From the NCBI RefSeq assembly GCF_007644035.1, contig NZ_VMTV02001001.1, positions 46,910-110,909 on the forward strand: a DNA stretch of 64,000 bases. Reading direction: 5' to 3'. Under the pieces are notes generated by a model, which was given only the letters and a program-made list of their open reading frames with translations, was not told the DNA's origin and did not search any database. A program made the position numbers and the translations under genes. The first letter of the stretch is position 1. The number at the start of each line of letters is the position of its first letter. This DNA is from Vogesella mureinivorans (GTDB taxonomy: Bacteria; Pseudomonadota; Gammaproteobacteria; Burkholderiales; Chromobacteriaceae). Positions 1 to 9,076 of this stretch are shown piece by piece.

Positions 1-146
1 CCGCCCTGATTGCCGAGCTGGGCCTCACCGGCAAGCGCATTGCCATAGAACGCAATGGCGAAATCGTACCGCGTAGCCAGCATGCCAACACCCCGCTTGC
101 AGAGGGTGATGCGCTGGAAATCGTCGTCGCCGTGGGCGGCGGTTAA
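1..146 (+). CDS. thiS: Sulfur-carrier protein ThiS, C-terminal part (5' truncated by window edge)
   Basis: The reading frame is open from base 3 and ends at the TAA at 144-146, giving about 47 residues that end in Val-Gly-Gly-Gly. A C-terminal Gly-Gly tail is the adenylation and thiocarboxylation site of the ubiquitin-fold ThiS family, which donates sulfur to the thiazole of thiamine. thiG starts 20 bases downstream, and thiS-thiG is a standard pair. The start codon and N-terminus lie outside the window. Confidence 0.85.
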   Translation, partial: ALIAELGLTGKRIAIERNGEIVPRSQHANTPLAEGDALEIVVAVGGG

Positions 147-165
147 CTTTAGCAAGGGACCAAGC

Positions 166-960
166 GTGCAAGACCCATTGATCATCGCCGGACAATCCTA
201 CCAATCGCGCCTGCTGGTTGGCACCGGCAAATACCGCGACTTCCAGCAAACTGCCGACGCGCTGGATGCCTCCGGCTGCGAAATCGTTACCGTGGCCATC
301 CGCCGCGTGAACCTGGGGCAAAACCCTAACGAGCCGAATTTGCTGGACTTTTTGCCAAAAAACCGGTATACACTGCTGCCCAATACGGCAGGCTGCTACA
401 CCGCAGACGACGCCGTGCGGACCTTGCGCCTCGCGCGTGAGCTGCTGGACGACCACCGCCTGGTAAAGCTGGAAGTACTGGGCGACCCGCATACCTTGTA
501 CCCCAACGTACGCGACACGCTCAAAGCCGCCGAAACCCTGGTGAAGGAAGGCTTCGACGTGATGGTTTACACCTCGGATGACCCCATCGTCGCCAAAGAG
601 CTGGAACAGATAGGCTGCTGCGCCATCATGCCGCTGGCCAGCCTGATCGGCTCCGGCATGGGCATCCTGAACCCGTGGAACCTGCAGCTCATCATCGAGC
701 AATCGAATGTCCCCGTGCTGGTTGATGCCGGCGTGGGTACCGCCTCGGACGCAACCATCGGCATGGAGCTGGGTTGCCACGGGGTACTGATGAATACCGC
801 CATTGCCGCCGCACAAGACCCTGTGCGGATGGCACTGGCCATGAAACTGGGCGTCCAGGCCGGTCGCGAAGCGTACCTGGCCGGGCGTATGCCTAAACGC
901 TTTTATTCGGCGACACCGAGTTCGCCACGTGAGGGGGTGATTTCTTCCCGTTCGGGATGA
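166..960 (+). CDS. thiG: Thiazole synthase ThiG
   Basis: The 264-residue product matches ThiG, the TIM-barrel enzyme that builds the thiamine thiazole from 1-deoxyxylulose 5-phosphate, dehydroglycine and the ThiS thiocarboxylate. Visible signatures are LLVGTGKY near the N-terminus, the Schiff-base lysine in VKLEVLGD (about K101), and GSGMGI and [10 protein letters not shown] phosphate-binding turns in the second half. I chose the GTG at 166 because AAGGGA lies just upstream and the protein then begins [10 protein letters not shown], as family members do; a longer in-frame extension would overlap thiS. Likely cotranscribed with thiS. Confidence 0.95.
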   Translation: MQDPLIIAGQSYQSRLLVGTGKYRDFQQTADALDASGCEIVTVAIRRVNLGQNPNEPNLLDFLPKNRYTLLPNTAGCYTADDAVRTLRLARELLDDHRLVKLEVLGDPHTLYPNVRDTLKAAETLVKEGFDVMVYTSDDPIVAKELEQIGCCAIMPLASLIGSGMGILNPWNLQLIIEQSNVPVLVDAGVGTASDATIGMELGCHGVLMNTAIAAAQDPVRMALAMKLGVQAGREAYLAGRMPKRFYSATPSSPREGVISSRSG

Positions 961-1000
961 TGCGCAGTGCACACTAATACCCGTTGCCACGCATCTGGCT

Positions 1001-1029
1001 TTTACAAAAGCTACAACGTTGTTTAGAAT
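1001..1029 (+). promoter_or_regulatory. Sigma-70 promoter for rpsU operon
   Basis: TTTACA (1001-1006) and TAGAAT (1024-1029) are separated by 17 bases, upstream of rpsU. A short hairpin with a GAAA loop (GAGGCA/TGCCTC, 1043-1058) lies in the leader between this promoter and the rpsU start. The sequence match is good; no transcript evidence. Confidence 0.6.
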
Positions 1030-1087
1030 ACTCATTTTCCTCGAGGCAGAAATGCCTCAAGCCAAAAGATTTAAGGACCTCAGCTAA

Positions 1088-1300
1088 ATGCCGACTATCC
1101 GCGTTAAAGAGAACGAACCGTTTGAAGTTGCCATGCGTCGCTTCAAGCGCGCTATCGAAAAAACCGGTCTGCTGACCGAACTGCGCGCCCGCGAATTCTA
1201 CGAGAAGCCAACCGCTGAACGTAAGCGTAAAAAAGCTGCTGCCGTGAAACGCCACTACAAGCGTATCCGCAGCCAGATGCTGCCACCGAAGCTGTTCTAA
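1088..1300 (+). CDS. rpsU: 30S ribosomal protein bS21
   Basis: This 70-residue, highly basic protein has the bS21 pattern: [21 protein letters not shown] at the start and a Lys/Arg-rich tail ending [10 protein letters not shown]. bS21 sits on the 30S platform near the anti-Shine-Dalgarno region and helps initiation. It heads the macromolecular synthesis operon (rpsU-yqeY-dnaG-rpoD). A hairpin follows at 1321-1346, so dnaG expression may depend partly on read-through, as is known for this operon in other bacteria. Confidence 0.97.
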   Translation: MPTIRVKENEPFEVAMRRFKRAIEKTGLLTELRAREFYEKPTAERKRKKAAAVKRHYKRIRSQMLPPKLF

Positions 1301-1320
1301 GCTTTACGGTAGCAAGCACA

Positions 1321-1346
1321 AGACCGCAGGCCCGCCCTGCGGTTTT
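1321..1346 (+). terminator. Intrinsic terminator or attenuator after rpsU
   Basis: ACCGCAGG and CCTGCGGT form an 8-bp stem around a short C-rich loop, followed by TTTT. It lies between rpsU and yqeY, where partial termination would set the ratio of S21 to primase. A copy of the 12-mer GCGGCCAACCTT starts at 1376. Confidence 0.7.
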
Positions 1347-1411
1347 GCTATTTATGCGCTGGCTGCAGCCCTGCTGCGGCCAACCTTACCCCACCCCGCA
1401 CGGACACCATC

Positions 1412-1858
1412 ATGAGCCTGAAAGCCCGCATCTCCGAAGACATGAAAACCGCGATGAAAGCTCGCGAAACCGACCGTCTGGCAGCCATTCGCCTGCTGAT
1501 GGCGGCCATCAAGCAAAAAGAAGTGGACGAGCGTGTGGAGCTGGACGACGCCGGCATCACCGCCGTGGTGGACAAAATGCTGAAACAGCGCCGTGACTCC
1601 ATCACCCAGTACGAAGCCGCCCAGCGCCAGGACCTGGCCGACAAAGAAAAAGCCGAAATGGCCGTACTGACCGCCTACCTGCCGCAACAGCTGACCGCCG
1701 AAGAAATCGACATCATGATCGACGGCGCCATCGCCGCCAGCGGCGCTGCCGGCATGCAGGACATGGGCAAAGTGATGGCCTTGCTGAAACCGCACATGGC
1801 CGGCCGCGCCGACATGGGCGCCGTGTCTGCCCGCATCAAAGCCAAGCTGGCCGGCTAA
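1412..1858 (+). CDS. yqeY: GatB/YqeY domain protein
   Basis: The 148-residue protein has the YqeY arrangement: helical N-terminus (SLKARISEDMKTAMKARE) and a C-terminal GatB-like domain with ETDRLAAIRLLMAAIKQKEVDER and AYLPQQL. The family is related to the tRNA-binding tail of the GatB amidotransferase subunit, but YqeY has no firmly established function. It sits between rpsU and dnaG with only 9 bases before dnaG, the usual place in beta- and gammaproteobacteria, and is probably cotranscribed with dnaG. Confidence 0.9.
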   Translation: MSLKARISEDMKTAMKARETDRLAAIRLLMAAIKQKEVDERVELDDAGITAVVDKMLKQRRDSITQYEAAQRQDLADKEKAEMAVLTAYLPQQLTAEEIDIMIDGAIAASGAAGMQDMGKVMALLKPHMAGRADMGAVSARIKAKLAG

Positions 1859-1867
1859 GCCCGCCGG

Positions 1868-3649
1868 ATGATCCCGCAGGACTTCATCGATCAGCTACTA
1901 TCCCGCGTCGACATTGTCGACGTGGTGGATCGCTATGTCCCGCTGAAAAAGGCAGGCCAGAACTACATGGCCTGCTGCCCGTTCCACAAAGAAAAATCCC
2001 CCTCCTTCACCGTTAGCCCCACCAAGCAGTTCTACCATTGCTTTGGCTGCGGCGCGCATGGCTCCGCCATCGGCTTCGTGATGGAATACCAGGGGCTGCC
2101 CTTTGTGGACGCCGTCAAAAGCCTGGCCGAAGGCATCGGCCTGCAAGTACCACAAGAACGTGCGGCCAACCCCGAGGCCAGCCGCGCCGCGCGCGAAAAA
2201 CAGCTGTCGCTGGAAAGCGCCCTCAGCCAGGCCGCTGTTTACTACAAGCAGCAGCTCAAAAGCGCCGTGAACGCCATCAGCTACCTGAAAGGCCGCGGCC
2301 TCACCGGCGAAATCGCCGCCCGCTTCGGCCTGGGCTACGCCCCCGGCGACTGGCAAAACCTGCAAGCCGTGTTTAGCGAATACCTGAACCCGGCCCTGCT
2401 GGAATCCGGCCTGGTAATCGAGGCCGAAGACACTGGCCGCCGCTACGACCGCTTCCGCGACCGCGTGATGTTCCCCATCCGCAACCAGCGTGGCGCCATC
2501 ATCGGTTTTGGCGGCCGCGTGCTGGGCAAAGGCGAGCCCAAATACCTGAACTCGCCGGAAACCCCGCTGTTTGAAAAGGGCCGCGAGCTGTACGGTCTGT
2601 ACGAAGCCCGCCAGGCCATCCGCAACGCCAACGCCGTGTTGGTAGTAGAAGGCTATATGGACGTCGTCGCCCTGGCGCAATACGGCGTGGAATACGCCGT
2701 AGCCACGCTGGGCACCGCCACCACCGGCGAACACGTCCGCAAGCTGCTACGCCACGCCGACCAGGTGTACTTCTGCTTCGACGGCGACAAAGCCGGCCAG
2801 AAAGCCGCCTGGCGCGCACTGGAAAACAGCCTGCCGCAGCTGGTAGACGGCAAGGCGCTGCATTTCCTGTTTCTGCCGCAAGAGCACGACCCGGACAGCT
2901 ACATCCGCGAACACGGCCGCGAAGCCTTCGAAGCCGCGCTGCGCGAGCAGAGCATTCCGCTCTCGGCCTACTTCACCCGCGAGCTCACCGCCAGCGTCGA
3001 TTTATCCAGCCCGGAAGGCCGCGCCGAGCTGATCAAGCAAGCCAAGCCCTTGCTAGACCAGATAGCCGCCCCCATGTTGGGCTATATCATCAAGAAACGC
3101 CTGGCCGAGCTGGCGCAGATGGAAGTCGACGAAATCGACATGCTGATGGGCCACAGCCGGCCCGAACGCAAAGGCCGGCGCGAATACCGCCTGCCGCGCG
3201 AATCCACCCGCCCGGCCAGCACACCCATCATGCGCAAGCAGATACGCGACGTGCTGATGAACCCGGAATGGGCGCTGGCCATACAGATACGCGAGAACGA
3301 AATCTACGAAGGCGAAATGGCCGCCCTGGTGGCCATCATCGAAAGAGTACAAGCCAGCGAACAGCTACCCAGCTGCGCCGTGCTGGCGGAAGGTTTCCGC
3401 CATACCGAGCACGAATCCATCATTGATTCGGTGCTGCAAGACTCACAACTCAGAAGTGAAGAATTCATCAACCCCAACGAGCTGGACCGGGAAAACTTCA
3501 TGCTGGGTTTTGACAAACTCATGGACCGCTACGATGACGAGCTGGTTTCGACACTGTCTAACAAAGGCTACGAGCACCTGTCGCAAGAAGAACTACAGCT
3601 TCTGCGCACCCTGCTAGCCCGCCGCATGCGGCCAACCCCAGCCAGCTGA
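1868..3649 (+). CDS. dnaG: DNA primase
   Basis: The 593-residue protein synthesises RNA primers at the replication fork. The N-terminal CHC2 zinc ribbon uses C37, H40, C58 and C61. The central Toprim core shows the acidic motif [11 protein letters not shown] (about residues 258-268) and FCFDGDKAG, the metal-binding acidic pair. The C-terminal part from about residue 430 is the helical DnaB-interaction domain. The length is normal for the family. The last codons (MRPTPAS) contain a copy of the GCGGCCAAC motif at 3628-3636. Confidence 0.97.
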   Translation: MIPQDFIDQLLSRVDIVDVVDRYVPLKKAGQNYMACCPFHKEKSPSFTVSPTKQFYHCFGCGAHGSAIGFVMEYQGLPFVDAVKSLAEGIGLQVPQERAANPEASRAAREKQLSLESALSQAAVYYKQQLKSAVNAISYLKGRGLTGEIAARFGLGYAPGDWQNLQAVFSEYLNPALLESGLVIEAEDTGRRYDRFRDRVMFPIRNQRGAIIGFGGRVLGKGEPKYLNSPETPLFEKGRELYGLYEARQAIRNANAVLVVEGYMDVVALAQYGVEYAVATLGTATTGEHVRKLLRHADQVYFCFDGDKAGQKAAWRALENSLPQLVDGKALHFLFLPQEHDPDSYIREHGREAFEAALREQSIPLSAYFTRELTASVDLSSPEGRAELIKQAKPLLDQIAAPMLGYIIKKRLAELAQMEVDEIDMLMGHSRPERKGRREYRLPRESTRPASTPIMRKQIRDVLMNPEWALAIQIRENEIYEGEMAALVAIIERVQASEQLPSCAVLAEGFRHTEHESIIDSVLQDSQLRSEEFINPNELDRENFMLGFDKLMDRYDDELVSTLSNKGYEHLSQEELQLLRTLLARRMRPTPAS

Positions 3650-3671
3650 CCGAGCCCCGTACACGTAGTTG

Positions 3672-3680
3672 TGATATAAT
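3672..3680 (+). promoter_or_regulatory. Extended -10 promoter upstream of rpoD
   Basis: TGATATAAT is a TGn-TATAAT extended -10 element 38 bases before the rpoD start codon. No convincing -35 hexamer is visible, which is common for extended -10 promoters. A dedicated promoter before rpoD would add to read-through from dnaG. Confidence 0.55.
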
Positions 3681-3717
3681 CAATTGTTTTTTTCGGCTTT
3701 TTCGAGCAGGAAACCAA

Positions 3718-5646
3718 ATGGCGGCATCTCCCGACACCAAGAAACAGAACAACGAACCGGCAACCGAGCCAATGAGCCTGGAAGAGCAGCGTAAACGCTT
3801 GCGCCAGCTGATTGCCCTGGGCAAGGAACGTGGCTATCTCACGTATGCAGAGATCAACGACCACCTGCCCGAAGACGTCTCCGACGCCGAACAGATCGAA
3901 AACATCGTCACCATGATTGGTGGCCTGGGCATCCAGGTTTACGACGAAGCGCCCGATGCTGAAACCCTGCTGATGTCCGACGCCACCCCGGCCGTGGCAG
4001 ACGAAGACGCAGTAGAAGAAGCCGAAGCCGCCCTGTCCTCGGTCGACTCCGAGTTCGGCCGCACCACCGACCCCGTGCGCATGTACATGCGCGAAATGGG
4101 CTCGGTAGAGCTGCTGACCCGCGAAGGCGAAATCGTTATCGCCAAGCGTATCGAAGAAGGCCTGAAGTTCATGATTCAGGCGCTGTCCGCCTGCCCGGGT
4201 TCCGTGGCAGAGGTCCTGGCGCTGATCAGCCGTGTCGAAGCCGGCGAGCTGCGCATCGATGAAGTCATCGATGGCATGATCGACCCCGAAGCCGACACCG
4301 CCGTCGCCGTAGAATTTGCCGAGCCGGTAGAAGTAGACGCCGAGCTGGCCGAAGACGAAGCAGAAGAAGACGAAGAAGACGAAGCCGTCGACGAAGCTGC
4401 CGTGAGCGAAGCCAACCTCGAAGAGCTGAAACAAGCCGCCCTGGCCCACTTTGCCCAGGTACGCGAACACTACGCCGCCCTGCTCAAAGCCCTGGAAAAA
4501 CACGGCTACGCCAGCAAACAGTACAACGAAGCCCAGGCCGCCATCACCGAGCTGTTCATGGGCGTGCGCTTCTCCACCCGCCAGATCGAAAGCCTGTGCG
4601 AAAGCCTGCGCAGCGGCGTAAACGGCATCCGCAAGCTGGAACGCGAAATCCTGGACATCTGCGTGACCCGCGTACGCATGGACCGCCAGTACTTCGTGAA
4701 AAACTTCCCCGGCAACGAATGCAAGCTGGAATGGGTTGAAAAAGAAATCGCCAGTGGCAAAGACTGGTCCGACGTACTGGGCCGCTTCAAGTACGCCATT
4801 ATCGAGAAGCAAACCAAGATCGCCGATATGCAGCAGAAGTCCATGCTGGGCATCAACGATCTGAAAGAGATCAACCGCCAGATGTCGTCGGGCGAAACCA
4901 AAGCCCGCCTGGCCAAGCGCGAAATGATCGAGGCCAACCTGCGCCTGGTGATCTCCATCGCCAAGAAATACACCAACCGCGGCCTGCAGTTCCTCGACCT
5001 GATCCAGGAAGGCAACATCGGCCTGATGAAGGCGGTGGACAAGTTCGAATACCGCCGTGGCTACAAGTTCTCCACCTACGCCACCTGGTGGATTCGCCAG
5101 GCCATCACCCGCTCCATTGCAGACCAGGCACGTACCATCCGTATTCCGGTACACATGATCGAAACCATCAACAAGATGAATCGCATCAGCCGCCAGATCC
5201 TGCAGGAAACCGGCCGCGAGCCGGACCCGGCCGAGCTGGCCGAAAAAATGGAGATGCCGGAAGACAAGATCCGCAAGATCATGAAGATTTCCAAAGAGCC
5301 TATCTCGATGGAAACCCCGATCGGCGACGACGACGACAGCCACCTGGGCGACTTCATCGAAGACTCGGTGACCGTAGCCCCGGCCGAAGCCGCCATGTAC
5401 GCCAGCCTGCGCGACGCCACCAAAGAAGTACTGGACTCGCTCACCCCGCGCGAAGCCAAGGTACTGCGCATGCGTTTCGGTATCGACATGAACACCGACC
5501 ACACGCTGGAAGAAGTAGGCAAGCAGTTTGACGTAACGCGCGAGCGTATCCGCCAGATCGAAGCCAAGGCCCTGCGCAAGCTGCGCCACCCTACCCGCTC
5601 CGAGCGTCTGCGCAGCTTCCTGGACAACGAACCGGGTAACCAATAA
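3718..5646 (+). CDS. rpoD: RNA polymerase primary sigma factor RpoD (sigma-70)
   Basis: The 642-residue protein is the housekeeping sigma factor. Region 1.1 is at the N-terminus; region 1.2 begins at [11 protein letters not shown]; a non-conserved insert carries a run of Glu/Asp (about residues 200-225); region 2 includes [12 protein letters not shown] and [15 protein letters not shown], which bind and melt the -10 element; region 4.2 is the helix-turn-helix around [21 protein letters not shown]. Length and domain order are normal. It ends the macromolecular synthesis operon, and a tRNA gene follows 31 bases later. Confidence 0.98.
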   Translation: MAASPDTKKQNNEPATEPMSLEEQRKRLRQLIALGKERGYLTYAEINDHLPEDVSDAEQIENIVTMIGGLGIQVYDEAPDAETLLMSDATPAVADEDAVEEAEAALSSVDSEFGRTTDPVRMYMREMGSVELLTREGEIVIAKRIEEGLKFMIQALSACPGSVAEVLALISRVEAGELRIDEVIDGMIDPEADTAVAVEFAEPVEVDAELAEDEAEEDEEDEAVDEAAVSEANLEELKQAALAHFAQVREHYAALLKALEKHGYASKQYNEAQAAITELFMGVRFSTRQIESLCESLRSGVNGIRKLEREILDICVTRVRMDRQYFVKNFPGNECKLEWVEKEIASGKDWSDVLGRFKYAIIEKQTKIADMQQKSMLGINDLKEINRQMSSGETKARLAKREMIEANLRLVISIAKKYTNRGLQFLDLIQEGNIGLMKAVDKFEYRRGYKFSTYATWWIRQAITRSIADQARTIRIPVHMIETINKMNRISRQILQETGREPDPAELAEKMEMPEDKIRKIMKISKEPISMETPIGDDDDSHLGDFIEDSVTVAPAEAAMYASLRDATKEVLDSLTPREAKVLRMRFGIDMNTDHTLEEVGKQFDVTRERIRQIEAKALRKLRHPTRSERLRSFLDNEPGNQ

Positions 5647-5659
5647 GCAAATTATTTGC

Positions 5660-5665
5660 TATAAT
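5660..5665 (+). promoter_or_regulatory. -10 element for tRNA gene
   Basis: TGCTATAAT gives a TATAAT with an upstream TG, 13 bases before the tRNA 5' end. The -35 region is AT-rich without a clear hexamer and overlaps the rpoD stop region. Confidence 0.5.
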
Positions 5666-5677
5666 TGACCCCCTCTA

Positions 5678-5756
<79 letters not shown>

Positions 5757-5763
5757 AGAAAGC

Positions 5764-5797
5764 AAGGACCTGCAGCGTACGCTGCAGGTCCTTTTTC
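5764..5797 (+). terminator. Intrinsic terminator after tRNA
   Basis: AGGACCTGCAGCG and its exact complement form a 13-bp stem with a 2-base loop, followed by a T-rich run (TTTTTCTTTT). It separates the housekeeping block from the accessory island downstream. Confidence 0.9.
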
Positions 5798-6149
5798 TTT
5801 TGGTTCAAGGTTGGCCGCAGGCGGCTTGCGGCGCTGCTGCGTGAGCACAAATTCGCGAGCAGAAACCACATCACACCCTTGTCCATTATTCGTACCAATC
5901 AGCCTGCAGGTAATCGCCGTGTCACTGACAGCGACCGGCAGTCAACCTGACCTTCCGGTAAGCGTGGCAAGGCAGCCCAATCTGGCTGTGTACTTTCAGA
6001 CATTAATAGCTCTAAATACTTGAAAAATAATGAAAAAATTTTTATATCATTATTGACCAAGCACACTAAAGAGCCAAATATATACCTGCTTAGGTGCATA
6101 TTTCACGTTAGGCGTCATTTCCCACTTCACACAGAAAGAGTGCAATGCC
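5798..6149. other. 352-bp gene-free, AT-rich island boundary
   Basis: No coding sequence is convincing here. The stretch holds a copy of the 12-mer AAGGTTGGCCGC (5807-5818), then becomes clearly AT-rich. A possible promoter is TTGAAA (6020-6025) with TATATC (6043-6048), 17 bases apart, pointing at the cupin gene. The 45-bp repeat at 6072-6115 is listed separately. No direct repeat of the tRNA 3' end is visible, so I cannot claim a tRNA-integrated island. Confidence 0.6.
6072..6115 (+). repeat. 45-bp inverted repeat, left copy (cassette-boundary-like)
   Basis: This sequence, ending ATATTTCACGTTAGGCGTC, recurs in reverse complement at 8941-8985 with about 38 of 45 positions identical. It ends in GTTAGGC, which fits the integron core-site consensus GTTRRRY. 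It stands 35 bases before the cupin gene; the other copy stands just before the start of the inverted gene at 8284-8928. A shared cassette junction or promoter-bearing site is the likeliest reading. Confidence 0.6.
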
Positions 6150-6479
6150 ATGAACTCGGTCAAGTTGTCGGCTGTGCTATCAAACCTTTCAGAGCCATGG
6201 CAACCGGCAACGGTTGCGCACTTCAATGGCAATGAAGTCATGGTGGCCAAAGCAATGGGCGCATACGCCTGGCACAAGCATGAAAACACAGACGACTTAT
6301 TTTTGGTACTCAAGGGAAATATCACGATCGAAATGCGCGATCGCAGTGTTCACCTCGGCCCTGGAGAAATGCTCGTTATTCCACGTGGTGTGGAGCATCG
6401 CCCGGTAGCCACCGAGGAGGCTCATTTCATACTCATCGAGCCGCCAGATACTGCGAAAGATGGAACCACGTTTGTCTAA
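6150..6479 (+). CDS. Small cupin-domain protein
   Basis: The 109-residue protein is a single-domain cupin. Motif 1 is WHKHENTDDLFLVLKG and motif 2 is PGEMLVIPRGVEHRP, together supplying the His/Glu set that normally binds a metal. Cupins of this size act as isomerases, dioxygenases or ligand sensors, so the substrate cannot be named. The gene follows a GTTAGGC core-like site and precedes an attC-like site at 6506-6581, so it looks like an integron-type gene cassette. It is less GC-rich than the flanking core genes. Confidence 0.8.
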   Translation: MNSVKLSAVLSNLSEPWQPATVAHFNGNEVMVAKAMGAYAWHKHENTDDLFLVLKGNITIEMRDRSVHLGPGEMLVIPRGVEHRPVATEEAHFILIEPPDTAKDGTTFV

Positions 6480-6505
6480 GGTTTCAATACCACACAGCAC
6501 AAACA

Positions 6506-6581
6506 TAACACCCAAGCCTTCCGTCGAGAGGACGTTCTCCGTCAATCTGGGGCAAGCCTCTCATGTCAAACTTTGGGCGTC
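6506..6581 (+). repeat. attC-like recombination site after cupin gene
   Basis: The segment starts AACACCCAAGCC and ends TCAAACTTTGGGCG, so the outer arms can pair (CCCAA with TTGGG). Inner arms CGAGAGG and CCTCTC also pair around a short stem. This two-box imperfect palindrome of about 76 bp, including the CTCATGTCAAAC stretch before the core, matches the form of integron attC sites. The right core reads TTTGGGC rather than the consensus GTTRRRY, so it may be degenerate. Confidence 0.55.
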
Positions 6582-6599
6582 GTTAATAAAGGATCTTTA

Positions 6600-7160
6600 A
6601 TGATTAATGCGTGGAATACAATCATTGCTCATTTGCAACAAGAACGTTTGTTCGACTCCTGTGACCTCAATGAAGGTGCAACATCCGCGCAATTGGCAGA
6701 TCTCGAGCAGCACATTGGTCAATCGCTTCCGCAGGCGCTCCATGCATTCTTGTCTGAGCACAACGGACAAAAAATAAGTGCCAAGCTCGGCATCTATGTG
6801 GGCCGCGAATTGCTATCGACCGAAAGCATTTGTCAGCAGTGGGACACGTGGCGCACCATTGATGAGCCCGGAATGAATGATGATTGTGCTGACTTCATGT
6901 CCTCAGCGCCACTAGGTGCAGTAAAGCCGATGTACACCAATCGATGTTGGATTCCTCTGACTCACGACTATGGCGGCAATCACATCGGTTTGGACTTCGA
7001 CCCAGGCCCAAACGGTGTCGTCGGCCAAGTCATTGCCTACGGACGGGATGAGGATGAGAAGCGGCTGCTGGCAGATTCATTCAAGGAGTTCCTTCCAATT
7101 CTGGTCGCAGCGGTGCTCAACGAAGACTGGTCTTTCGCCGATGAACTTCGTGGACAGTAA
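6600..7160 (+). CDS. SMI1/KNR4 (SUKH) family protein
   Basis: The 186-residue protein shows the SUKH-1 pattern: an N-terminal helix (MINAWNTIIAHLQQER), then SAQLADLEQHIGQSLPQALHAFLSEHNG, in which the Leu-Pro and Asn-Gly positions are characteristic, and a later GGNHIGLDFDPGPNG turn typical of the domain. Many bacterial SUKH proteins are immunity proteins to polymorphic toxins, but no toxin gene is adjacent. I chose the ATG at 6600 because AAAGGA lies about 8 bases upstream; a TTG start at 6573 is possible but overlaps the attC-like core. Probably a mobile gene cassette. Confidence 0.8.
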   Translation: MINAWNTIIAHLQQERLFDSCDLNEGATSAQLADLEQHIGQSLPQALHAFLSEHNGQKISAKLGIYVGRELLSTESICQQWDTWRTIDEPGMNDDCADFMSSAPLGAVKPMYTNRCWIPLTHDYGGNHIGLDFDPGPNGVVGQVIAYGRDEDEKRLLADSFKEFLPILVAAVLNEDWSFADELRGQ

Positions 7161-7205
7161 CTGAAGTCGGTACTCCGGCACCGTTTACCTTGACAGGTAT
7201 TGACT

Positions 7206-8009
7206 ATGAAAAGCGCTTCCACCCTGACTTACACAAATGCCAATAAAGCTGCATGGAACGCATCAGCGCACCTGCATGGACAAGGCAGCTCATGGGATGC
7301 ACTGTTACTCGCCGCCAGTCAGCCCGGTTTCAATGTGCTGGGTAACTGCCTCACCGCTACGTTGACCGATTTGGGCGTTGCCGGGCGAAGCGCAGTACAA
7401 ATTGGCTGCAATAATGCCCGCGAGCTGTTGTCACTGGCAGATTTGGGCGCCATACCTGCACTGGGAATAGACCAATCGTCCGAATTTCTGGCTCAGGGTG
7501 CCGTTCTGGCGTCAAAGGCCAAACTCAATCCGCGTTTGCTTGAAGCCAACATTTATGAACTCCCAGCCGATGTGGGCCAGCACGACCTGGCACTTATCAC
7601 CATTGGGGTAATCAACTGGATGCCTGATCTGCAGGGGTTTTTCAAAGCTGTGCGAGGGCTGGTCCGTACAGGTGGGCATTTGGTCATTTATGAAACCCAT
7701 CCCATACTGGAGATTTTTAACCCCGATGCGGCGAACCCCTTTCAACCGGAGATAAGTTATTTCGAGAAGACACCGGTGAAGATCGAGGGTGCCATTACTT
7801 ATGATGGAAGTGACGGTGGCGCCGGAGAAACCGGGTACTGGTTTCTGCACACACTGGGCGACATCGTCACCGCCTGTGTCAATAGCGGGTTCCAGATTCA
7901 ACGCCTTGAGGAACACCCTCACCTGAACCGCGAAGAAGATTACGCGATCTACGAAAATCGCCCGGCACAGCTACCCCTTTGCTATACCTTGGTGGCGCGT
8001 GCCCTATAG
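7206..8009 (+). CDS. Class I SAM-dependent methyltransferase
   Basis: The 267-residue protein has a Rossmann-type methyltransferase core. VQIGCNNARELLSL is motif I, with an atypical glycine-poor loop; ALGIDQSSEFL supplies the acidic residue that binds the SAM ribose; ALITIGVINWMPDLQGFFKAV and GGHLVIYETHP are the later strands. The substrate is unknown. The ATG at 7206 is preferred over the TTG at 7200. It lies 45 bases after the SMI1 gene with no attC-like site between them, so the two could be one cassette. Confidence 0.8.
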   Translation: MKSASTLTYTNANKAAWNASAHLHGQGSSWDALLLAASQPGFNVLGNCLTATLTDLGVAGRSAVQIGCNNARELLSLADLGAIPALGIDQSSEFLAQGAVLASKAKLNPRLLEANIYELPADVGQHDLALITIGVINWMPDLQGFFKAVRGLVRTGGHLVIYETHPILEIFNPDAANPFQPEISYFEKTPVKIEGAITYDGSDGGAGETGYWFLHTLGDIVTACVNSGFQIQRLEEHPHLNREEDYAIYENRPAQLPLCYTLVARAL

Positions 8010-8013
8010 CACG

Positions 8014-8130
8014 GTAGCTTGGGCTGAATGGCATTCAGCTCAAGGTTTGCCGTGTTTTCAAGAAAGTCTGTGCGACTTGCAGCTAAAGGCTCGGTAAATG
8101 TTGGGCTTCTCTGCGTTCAGCCCAACCTAC
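8014..8130. repeat. Palindromic dispersed element, copy A (about 117 bp)
   Basis: The element begins GTAGCTTGGGCTGAATG and ends CAGCCCAACCTAC, so its termini are inverted repeats. Inner halves also pair (GGTTTGCCG with CGGTAAATGTT, imperfectly). A second, better preserved copy lies at 9077-9181. Size, terminal symmetry and absence of coding capacity suggest a non-autonomous, MITE- or REP-like element. Confidence 0.65.
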
Positions 8131-8154
8131 GCACTAAGTGTGTGAATCGAAAAT

Positions 8155-8282
8155 GCCAAACGTTCGAAGTAACCGGCTGGCGGAGGCCGGAGGCCGGAGG
8201 CGTTGGGCGTCATTTACGGTACCCGCGGCCCGGCGGCCAAGCAGCCTTGCCGGAGCGGGTCGGCTCGAACGAAGTGTTAAGC
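8155..8282 (-). repeat. attC-like site of the inverted cassette
   Basis: Read on the minus strand just past the stop of the 8284-8928 gene, the sequence begins GCTTAACACTTCGTTCGAG, fitting the left core RYYYAAC, and ends CGGTTACTTCGAACGTTTGGC (minus one base of the GTTRRRY consensus). Span is about 128 bp, within the attC size range. A GGAGGCCGGAGGCC repeat and a GTTGGGCGTC core-like motif (8200-8209) lie inside, so the site may be a hybrid of two. Confidence 0.45.
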
Positions 8283-8283
8283 C

Positions 8284-8928
8284 TCACTCGGCAGGCGGGC
8301 GAGTGGACTCGCGCGCGCTCTTGCTCAACTTTAGGATCTCTGCGTCGCTCGCCATCCGCTGAACCAATCCGCGGTACTGTTCCATGGCACTTCGCAGATC
8401 GGCGACCTCACGGCGGATGCGCACAAGATCAATAGCCGCACGGCCCTTCTCGCCGGCCATGAAGACAACCAATTCAGCCTTCTTCTCGTCGGTTTCCTCC
8501 AATGGAAACATATTGCGCAAGAAGAGTCCTGCGCCAATTCCATGAAGAGTCACCGCACGGTTCATCTTGTATCCGATAGCCGTGTTCAGTGCTTTCTCAA
8601 CTTCCGGGTTGATCACCGCAAGTTGTGGCTGTCCGAAGAGAGCCCCCTGAAGCATGCGCAGCCTAATACCTTGTCGTCGCAGGGCGTCATCCCATCGCTT
8701 AATGGTGACTTTCGCTTCTTCAGGTGGCATTGCGTTGATCTTTGCGACAGGGTTGCTTCCTGCTTCGACGATCAATGCCTCGCCTTCGTCGACACAGTCC
8801 TTGAGAACAAAGTAGAACCGAAGCATGTTTTCAATGGCACTGTCTCGGTCCAACTGAGTCTTGAACTCGCGGATGCCCTTGAAGCCGCTGATAACGGCTT
8901 CGACTACCGACTTGATTTGCGCAAACAT
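8284..8928 (-). CDS. Uncharacterised cassette-type protein
   Basis: I do not recognise this 214-residue protein. It is mostly predicted helical and charged, without signal peptide or membrane segment, with helical stretches such as IENMLRFYFVLKDCVDEGEALI and KKAELVVFMAGEKGRAAIDLVRIRREVADLRSAMEQY, the latter likely a coiled coil. It is transcribed against its neighbours, is preceded by the inverted copy of the 45-bp repeat and followed by an attC-like site, so it looks like a gene cassette inserted in opposite orientation. Confidence 0.65.
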   Translation of the reverse strand: MFAQIKSVVEAVISGFKGIREFKTQLDRDSAIENMLRFYFVLKDCVDEGEALIVEAGSNPVAKINAMPPEEAKVTIKRWDDALRRQGIRLRMLQGALFGQPQLAVINPEVEKALNTAIGYKMNRAVTLHGIGAGLFLRNMFPLEETDEKKAELVVFMAGEKGRAAIDLVRIRREVADLRSAMEQYRGLVQRMASDAEILKLSKSARESTRPPAE

Positions 8929-8940
8929 AACGTCTGTGAG

Positions 8941-8985
8941 GCCTAGCGTGAAATATGCACTTTTGCAGGTTTATATTTGGTTTAT
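8941..8985 (-). repeat. 45-bp inverted repeat, right copy
   Basis: Reverse complement of the 6072-6115 sequence, ending in GCTAGGC next to the start of the 8284-8928 gene (13 bases before its ATG). The two copies thus bracket the cupin-SMI1-methyltransferase-unknown block as inward-facing repeats about 2.9 kb apart. Confidence 0.6.
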
Positions 8986-9076
8986 GTGTGTGCATAACAA
9001 GAAATGCTAATCAAATTTAGCATTCTTTTGCAAGTCATTGGTAGGTGCCAACGCTTGAAAGTACACAGTCAGCACA

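Noticed and set aside
3568-5643. A 691-residue open frame antisense to rpoD
   Set aside because: It is the mirror of rpoD in a high-GC gene, rich in Gly, Val, Phe and His from reversed codons, with no recognisable domain; rpoD on the other strand is certain.
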